DNA of 18,452 nt, from assembly GCA_030428695.1 (NCBI GenBank), contig JAUIEM010000190.1:1-18452 (forward strand), given 5' to 3'. This DNA is from a bacterium. GTDB lineage: Bacteria > Planctomycetota > J058 > JAJDCP01. Position numbers and translations under genes: made by a program. Positions within the stretch are counted from its first letter, which is position 1, and each line of letters starts with the position of its first letter. Positions 14,740-18,452 of the stretch are shown here, piece by piece. The notes under the pieces are model-generated. The model saw only the letters and a program-made list of their open reading frames with translations, was not told where the DNA came from and searched no databases.

Positions 14740-16356
14740 TCAGGTCACCCGCACCAGCTCGACGCGCGTCCGCGGCAGCAGGCTGTACATGTCGGTGCGT
14801 CGGTCGCGCAGCGGCCGCACGCTGCCCATCTCCCGGGCCTGGTCGAGGGCGGCCAGGTCGAGGTCGCAGATCACCACCGTCTCGCTGTTGAAGTCCCCCG
14901 TGCCGGCGATGCCGTCCGTCGGGAAGGCGAAGTCGCTCGGCGTGAGGATCGCGGCCTGGCCGTAGTTGATCAGGAAGTTGTCGACCTGCGGCAGGTTCCC
15001 GACATTGCCGGACAGCACGGTGTAGATCATGTTCTCGACCGCCCGCGCCTGGGCCGTGTACCGCACGCGCAGGTAGGCGCGGCGCTCGTCCGTGCTGAAC
15101 GGGACGAACAGCACCTCGGCGCCGGCGAGGGTCAAGAGCCGCGCGAGCTCGGGGAACTCCACGTCGTAGCAGACCAGGATCCCGGCCCGGGTGTGGCTGG
15201 TCAGGAAGATCTTGAGCCCCTCGCCGGGCTCGATCCCGTAGACGTTGCGCTCGTTCGGGGTGACGTGGAGCTTCTCCTGGGTGTAGACGTTGCCCCCCGG
15301 GCTGAACAGGTACGCGGCGTTGCGGATCCCGTCGCCCACCCGCACCGGGTGCGAGCCCCCGACGATGAACAGGCCGGTGCGCTTCGCCCGCTCGACGAAC
15401 ATCGCGCGGAAGCGCTCCTCCATGTCGGCCAGCCGCGCGATCGCTTCGCGCGGCGGCGTGTCCTGGGGCATCGTGCTGAACAGCTGGGCCGTGAACAGCT
15501 CGGGGAACAGGAGGAAGTGGCAGTGGTACTGCTCCGCGGTCGAGACGAAGAAGTCGACCTGGTTCTCGAACTCCTCCCAGTCGCGGACCCGGCGCATCTG
15601 GTACTGGGCCGCGCAGACCCTGATCCGGCGCACCGGCCGGTGCATAGGCGAGGCCGCGATGCGCCGCTTCGCGGGCCGGTAGCGCGGGTTCTCGAGCTCG
15701 AGCAGGGTCGCGTAGTCCAGGCTCTGGGCGTCGCGCAGGTAGCCCATGTGCACGCCCTTGACCTCGTAGCCGGCGCGCAGGTGCGCGTTGAGGGCCGCGT
15801 CCTTCAGCTCGCCCGCGAGCACCTTCGCGACGTATTCCTCGGCGGAGATCTTCCCGGCGTGGACGTGGTAGCCCGGCAGGCGCCCGCCGGCGACCATGCG
15901 CCGCAGGTTGAAGCGGCGCAGGATGCGCTTCCGGCCATCGTAGAGCTTGCTCGCGACGCGCTGCCCGCGGTGGTCCGGATGCACCGCCATGTCGGCGCCG
16001 TACAGCGTGTCTCCCGCGGGGTCGTGGGTGCTGAAGCTGCCGTTGCCGGTGATCTCGACGTAGGAGTACCAGGGGGAGGCGTCGTCGAGCTGGACGATCA
16101 GGGCCATCGCGTAGCCGACGATCTCCTCACCCCGCGTCGCGACGAGCTGCCCTTCGGGAAAGGCCGCGATCTGCAGGCCGAGGCTGCGCTCGTCGCAGAG
16201 CGATTCCCCGTAGTCGAGGTAGGCGGCGACCTGGCAGGCGTAGATCGCCGGCACGTCCTCGGGCGTGGCGGCCCGGACCTTGACGGCCGGCCGCCGGCCC
16301 TTGCTGGGCTTGGCGGAGCTCCCGTCGTCGGCAGCGCCACCCTTCGGGACGCTCAT
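14740..16356 (-). CDS. GNAT acetyltransferase fused to carbon-nitrogen hydrolase (nitrilase superfamily)
   Basis: The ATG at 16356 has GGAGGAAG about 4 nt upstream and is preferred over the ATG at 16368, which lies before that ribosome-binding site; it gives 538 residues. Residues 25-215 are a GNAT domain with the acetyl-CoA loop in V-H-P-D-H-R-G-Q-R-V-A-S (125-136). Residues 245-530 are a nitrilase-superfamily amidase with the catalytic triad visible: E286 (L-F-P-E-L), K362 (E-K-L-H-V-T) and C396 (L-V-C-Y-D-V-E-F-P-E). The order GNAT then hydrolase is a known fusion of this family whose physiological substrate is not settled. It is probably cytoplasmic. It starts 22 nt after the SET-domain gene and likely shares a transcript with it. 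Confidence 0.92.
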   Translation of the reverse strand: MSVPKGGAADDGSSAKPSKGRRPAVKVRAATPEDVPAIYACQVAAYLDYGESLCDERSLGLQIAAFPEGQLVATRGEEIVGYAMALIVQLDDASPWYSYVEITGNGSFSTHDPAGDTLYGADMAVHPDHRGQRVASKLYDGRKRILRRFNLRRMVAGGRLPGYHVHAGKISAEEYVAKVLAGELKDAALNAHLRAGYEVKGVHMGYLRDAQSLDYATLLELENPRYRPAKRRIAASPMHRPVRRIRVCAAQYQMRRVRDWEEFENQVDFFVSTAEQYHCHFLLFPELFTAQLFSTMPQDTPPREAIARLADMEERFRAMFVERAKRTGLFIVGGSHPVRVGDGIRNAAYLFSPGGNVYTQEKLHVTPNERNVYGIEPGEGLKIFLTSHTRAGILVCYDVEFPELARLLTLAGAEVLFVPFSTDERRAYLRVRYTAQARAVENMIYTVLSGNVGNLPQVDNFLINYGQAAILTPSDFAFPTDGIAGTGDFNSETVVICDLDLAALDQAREMGSVRPLRDRRTDMYSLLPRTRVELVRVT

Positions 16357-16378
16357 CGCTTCCTCCATCGTCCGCCGG

Positions 16379-16987
16379 TCACCGCTCGACCGCTCCGAGG
16401 GCGAGGCGGTGGCACAGCACGCTCGGCATCGTCGACGGCTCGGCCGCCCAGGCGGCGAGGAGCTTGCGCTGGCGGTCGGTGAGCCAGACGTCAAGGCCTT
16501 GCGGGACCGCGGTGGAGAAGGGCACCGCCGCGCGCAGCAGCCGATCGATCGACGGCGCCTGGTCTTCGAAGTCGTCCCGGCTGACGAGGCCGCGGCAGCT
16601 GGGCGTCCCACACGCGCAGTCCAGGGTCTCTTCGAGGTTCAGGGTCGCGTACTCGTTCGTGATCTCTTCCCCGGCCTCGATGTCCCGGACGGCGATCTCG
16701 AGCATCACGGTCCCGGGGCTGCAGGTGTTCGGCTCGCAGCTGTGGTTGACGAAGCGTCCGTGATCCCAGCACAGCGTGCGGTCACCGTTCTCGTTCTGCC
16801 AGGCGTAGCGGAGCAGGATCTCCTGCAGGCGCGGCGCCAGGCGCTCGTAGCGGGCGGGGCTGAAGACCTGGTCGAAGGGGTCGAGCACCCAGGTGACGGT
16901 GCCACGAGGGAGCGGCCGGGTCGCGAACACGCCGAGTCCGACGTGGGGGTCGACGATCCGCAGGGCGGTGTCGGGATGGAACATCAT
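16379..16987 (-). CDS. Small SET-domain protein (putative lysine methyltransferase)
   Basis: This 202-residue protein shows the SET signature: G17-L-G-V-F-A-T (cofactor loop), R78-F-V-N81-H82-S-C84-E-P-N (S-adenosylmethionine and pseudoknot), and G106-E-E-I-T-N-E-Y113 with the catalytic-position tyrosine. A post-SET cluster C124-A-C126-G-T-P-S-C131 would bind zinc with Cys84. The remaining C-terminal 65 residues are helical. GAGG precedes the ATG at 16987; a second ATG follows directly. The domain methylates lysine in proteins in eukaryotes, and bacterial members have varied targets. The next gene downstream is the GNAT-nitrilase fusion, so the two modifying activities may serve one pathway; that is inference. 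Confidence 0.9.
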   Translation of the reverse strand: MMFHPDTALRIVDPHVGLGVFATRPLPRGTVTWVLDPFDQVFSPARYERLAPRLQEILLRYAWQNENGDRTLCWDHGRFVNHSCEPNTCSPGTVMLEIAVRDIEAGEEITNEYATLNLEETLDCACGTPSCRGLVSRDDFEDQAPSIDRLLRAAVPFSTAVPQGLDVWLTDRQRKLLAAWAAEPSTMPSVLCHRLALGAVER

Positions 16988-17115
16988 CGTTCCTCAGGTA
17001 GTGGAGGCCGTCGCGCCTCAACGCGCGCCTCCGCACTGCCCCCGAGGCAGCACGTGTGGCGCGCGGACGAACGTATCGCACACGAAGCGCTCGAGCACAA
17101 ATCAATAAAGGGCGT

Positions 17116-17143
17116 CGAAGCGAAAACTTCGCGGCTTTTTCGC
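17116..17143. terminator. Hairpin region downstream of ehuD
   Basis: Two alternative stems overlap here: CGAAG with CTTCG (17116-17120, 17127-17131) and GCGAAAA with TTTTCGC (17120-17126, 17137-17143). It lies 23-50 nt past the ehuD stop. A CCCTTTATT stretch follows on the minus strand and a T run on the plus strand, so either direction is possible. The local base composition is much richer in A and T than its surroundings. Confidence 0.35.
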
Positions 17144-17165
17144 GCGCGGGTCGCGGAGCCGCCGC

Positions 17166-17828
17166 TCAGGCCGCTCTCCGCGCGCGCAGCCGGCGCTCGA
17201 GGCGGGCGACTGCCCAGCCACTGAGCAGGCTGAGCAGCAGGTACAGGACGCCGACGAGGGTCAGGGGCTCGAGGTAGCGGAAGCTGCGCTTGCCGACCAG
17301 CTGGGCCTGCTGCAGCACCTCGCCGACCGTGATCGCCGACAACAGCGGCGTGTCCTTGAGCATCGCGACCAGGTAGTTGGCGAGGGCGGGCAGGATCGGC
17401 GGCAGGGCCTGCGGGAGGACGACGTGCCGGTAGGTCTGCCAGCGCGTCATGTTCAGGGCCGTCGCCGCTTCCCACTGGCCACGCGGCACCCCCTCGATGC
17501 CGGAGCGGTACACCTCGGCGGTGTAGGTCGCGTAGTGCAGGCCGAGGGTGAGGATGCCCGCGGTCAGCGGCGCCAGCTCGATGCCGACCCGCGGCAGCAG
17601 GTAGAACACTGCGAACAGCTGGACGAGCAGGGGCGTGCTGCGCACGAACTGCAGCCAGACGCCGGCCACCCCCGCCAGCAACCGCGCGCCGGAGCGCCGG
17701 GCCAGGGCGAGGAACAGGCCGACGACCAGGGCGAGCAGCATGCCGAGGGCGGTCGCGAGCACCGTCACCCCGAGCCCCCGGAGGAGGCGGGGCAGGATCT
17801 CCCAGGCGAAGGACCAGCTCCAGCTCAT
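17166..17828 (-). CDS. ehuD: Ectoine/hydroxyectoine-type ABC transporter permease EhuD
   Basis: This 220-residue inner-membrane protein has five or so membrane segments and belongs to the His/Glu/Gln/Arg (HisM-like) permease family. The start W-S-W-S-F-A-W-E-I-L-P, F-V-R-S-T-P-L-L-V-Q-L, G-I-E-G-V-P-R-G-Q-W-E-A-A and M-L-K-D-T-P-L-L-S-A-I are the blocks I associate with EhuD. The ATPase-contacting EAA loop lies at 120-140, with Asn in place of the usual Gly (E-A-A-T-A-L-N). Its ATG overlaps the stop of ehuC by 4 bp (ATGA). It would form a heterodimeric channel with EhuC for compatible-solute uptake. Substrate assignment rests on family resemblance, and other polar amino acids are possible. 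Confidence 0.85.
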   Translation of the reverse strand: MSWSWSFAWEILPRLLRGLGVTVLATALGMLLALVVGLFLALARRSGARLLAGVAGVWLQFVRSTPLLVQLFAVFYLLPRVGIELAPLTAGILTLGLHYATYTAEVYRSGIEGVPRGQWEAATALNMTRWQTYRHVVLPQALPPILPALANYLVAMLKDTPLLSAITVGEVLQQAQLVGKRSFRYLEPLTLVGVLYLLLSLLSGWAVARLERRLRARRAA

Positions 17829-18452
17829 CGGCTGTCTCCCCGCCAGCGGCCGAGGCGGCGTTCGGCGCAGCGCACAGCGCGGTGCAGGAGCTGGGCGAGC
17901 AGGAAGTACAGGAGCAGCACCAGGCCGAAGGTCTCCGCCAGGCGCGCCGGCTCGTGGTCGCGCAGGAACAGGGCCGCCCGCGTCAGATCGGTCAGGGCGA
18001 TGGTCGAGACCAGGGCGGTGCCCTTGAGGAGCTCGACCAGCAGGTTGCCGAAGGGTGGCAGCATGCGGGGCAGGGACTGGGGCAGCACGACGTGGCGCAG
18101 CACCTGCCAGCGGCTGAAGCACAGCGCCCGCGCGGCCTCGCGCTGGCCTTCCGGCACCGCGTGCAGCGCGCCGCGCACGACCTCCGCGCCGTAGGCGCCG
18201 ATGTTGAGGCCGAGGACGACGATGCCGACCAGCTCCGCGGGCCACACGACGCCGAACAGCGGCAGCACGAAGTAGAACCAGAACAGCTGGACCAGCGCGG
18301 AGGTTCCCCGGAAGACCTCGATGTAGGCGATCGCGAGCCAGGCCAGCGGCGCGGGGGCGAAGGCCCTGCAGAGGCCCGCCGTGAAGGCACACAGCGCCGC
18401 GACCAGGGTGCCGCCCGCCGTCACCGTCAGGGTGACGAGGAGCCCGGGCAGG
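17825..18452 (-). CDS. ehuC: Ectoine/hydroxyectoine-type ABC transporter permease EhuC (5' end missing)
   Basis: The frame is open to the window edge, and L-P-G-L-L-V-T-L-T-V-T upstream of the GTG at 18424 is typical permease N-terminus, so the real start is beyond the window. About 208 residues are visible. Y-I-E-V-F-R-G-T-S-A-L-V-Q-L-F-W and G-L-N-I-G-A-Y-G-A-E-V-V-R-G are the strongest EhuC-like blocks. The EAA loop reads E-A-A-R-A-L-C-F-S-R-W-Q, and P-P-F-G-N-L-L-V-E-L-L-K-G-T-A-L-V-S follows. The ATPase and binding protein (ehuA and ehuB in known operons) are not in the window and are expected upstream of it. Confidence 0.85.
   Translation of the reverse strand, partial: LPGLLVTLTVTAGGTLVAALCAFTAGLCRAFAPAPLAWLAIAYIEVFRGTSALVQLFWFYFVLPLFGVVWPAELVGIVVLGLNIGAYGAEVVRGALHAVPEGQREAARALCFSRWQVLRHVVLPQSLPRMLPPFGNLLVELLKGTALVSTIALTDLTRAALFLRDHEPARLAETFGLVLLLYFLLAQLLHRAVRCAERRLGRWRGDSR

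Overview
The window is very GC-rich (about 70% by eye) and almost entirely coding, with 13 of 14 genes on the minus strand. The best lineage guess is Planctomycetota. It rests on an N-terminal CxC/CxxC zinc ribbon followed by a basic linker, one membrane segment and a HEAT-like region (13031-14386), a domain layout common in that phylum. A myxobacterium or another large-genome, GC-rich bacterium cannot be excluded. I saw no tRNA, rRNA, CRISPR array or insertion sequence.

Left end (1-1606). After the edge of an unidentified gene comes a two-gene minus-strand operon of exported thioredoxin-fold proteins. The first gene (912-1451) looks interrupted by TGA at codon 66. The frame is open for 113 further codons, the TGA sits exactly where the first cysteine of the TlpA WCGPC motif belongs, and a GC-rich hairpin with a GUU loop follows at the distance expected of a bacterial SECIS. 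I read it as a selenoprotein with an active-site U-G-P-C. The second gene (355-894) is a redoxin. A sigma70-like promoter lies inside a 26-bp palindrome upstream, and terminator-like hairpins close the operon.

Spike region (1607-8720). Going in the direction of transcription there is an SRPBCC/DUF2505-like protein, three tandem gpV-type (VgrG C-terminal-like) spike proteins without a gp27 module, and a 765-residue protein ending in an M15/VanY-like peptidase domain. This looks like an exported cargo cassette for a contractile injection system (type VI, extracellular or phage-like). No sheath, tube or ATPase gene is in the window.

Middle (8725-14386). A cation/proton antiporter fused to a Rossmann-like segment and a PTS EIIA domain is followed, further upstream, by thiC. 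Divergent from thiC is the zinc-ribbon/HEAT membrane protein. No TPP riboswitch is visible before thiC.

Right end (14387-18452). A 353-bp palindrome-rich intergenic stretch, a GNAT-nitrilase fusion, a small SET-domain protein immediately upstream of it, and two ABC permeases that match ehuD and ehuC of ectoine/hydroxyectoine uptake; the second runs off the window.

The most notable content is the putative TlpA-type selenoprotein operon with its palindromic promoter, then the orphan spike-peptidase cassette.
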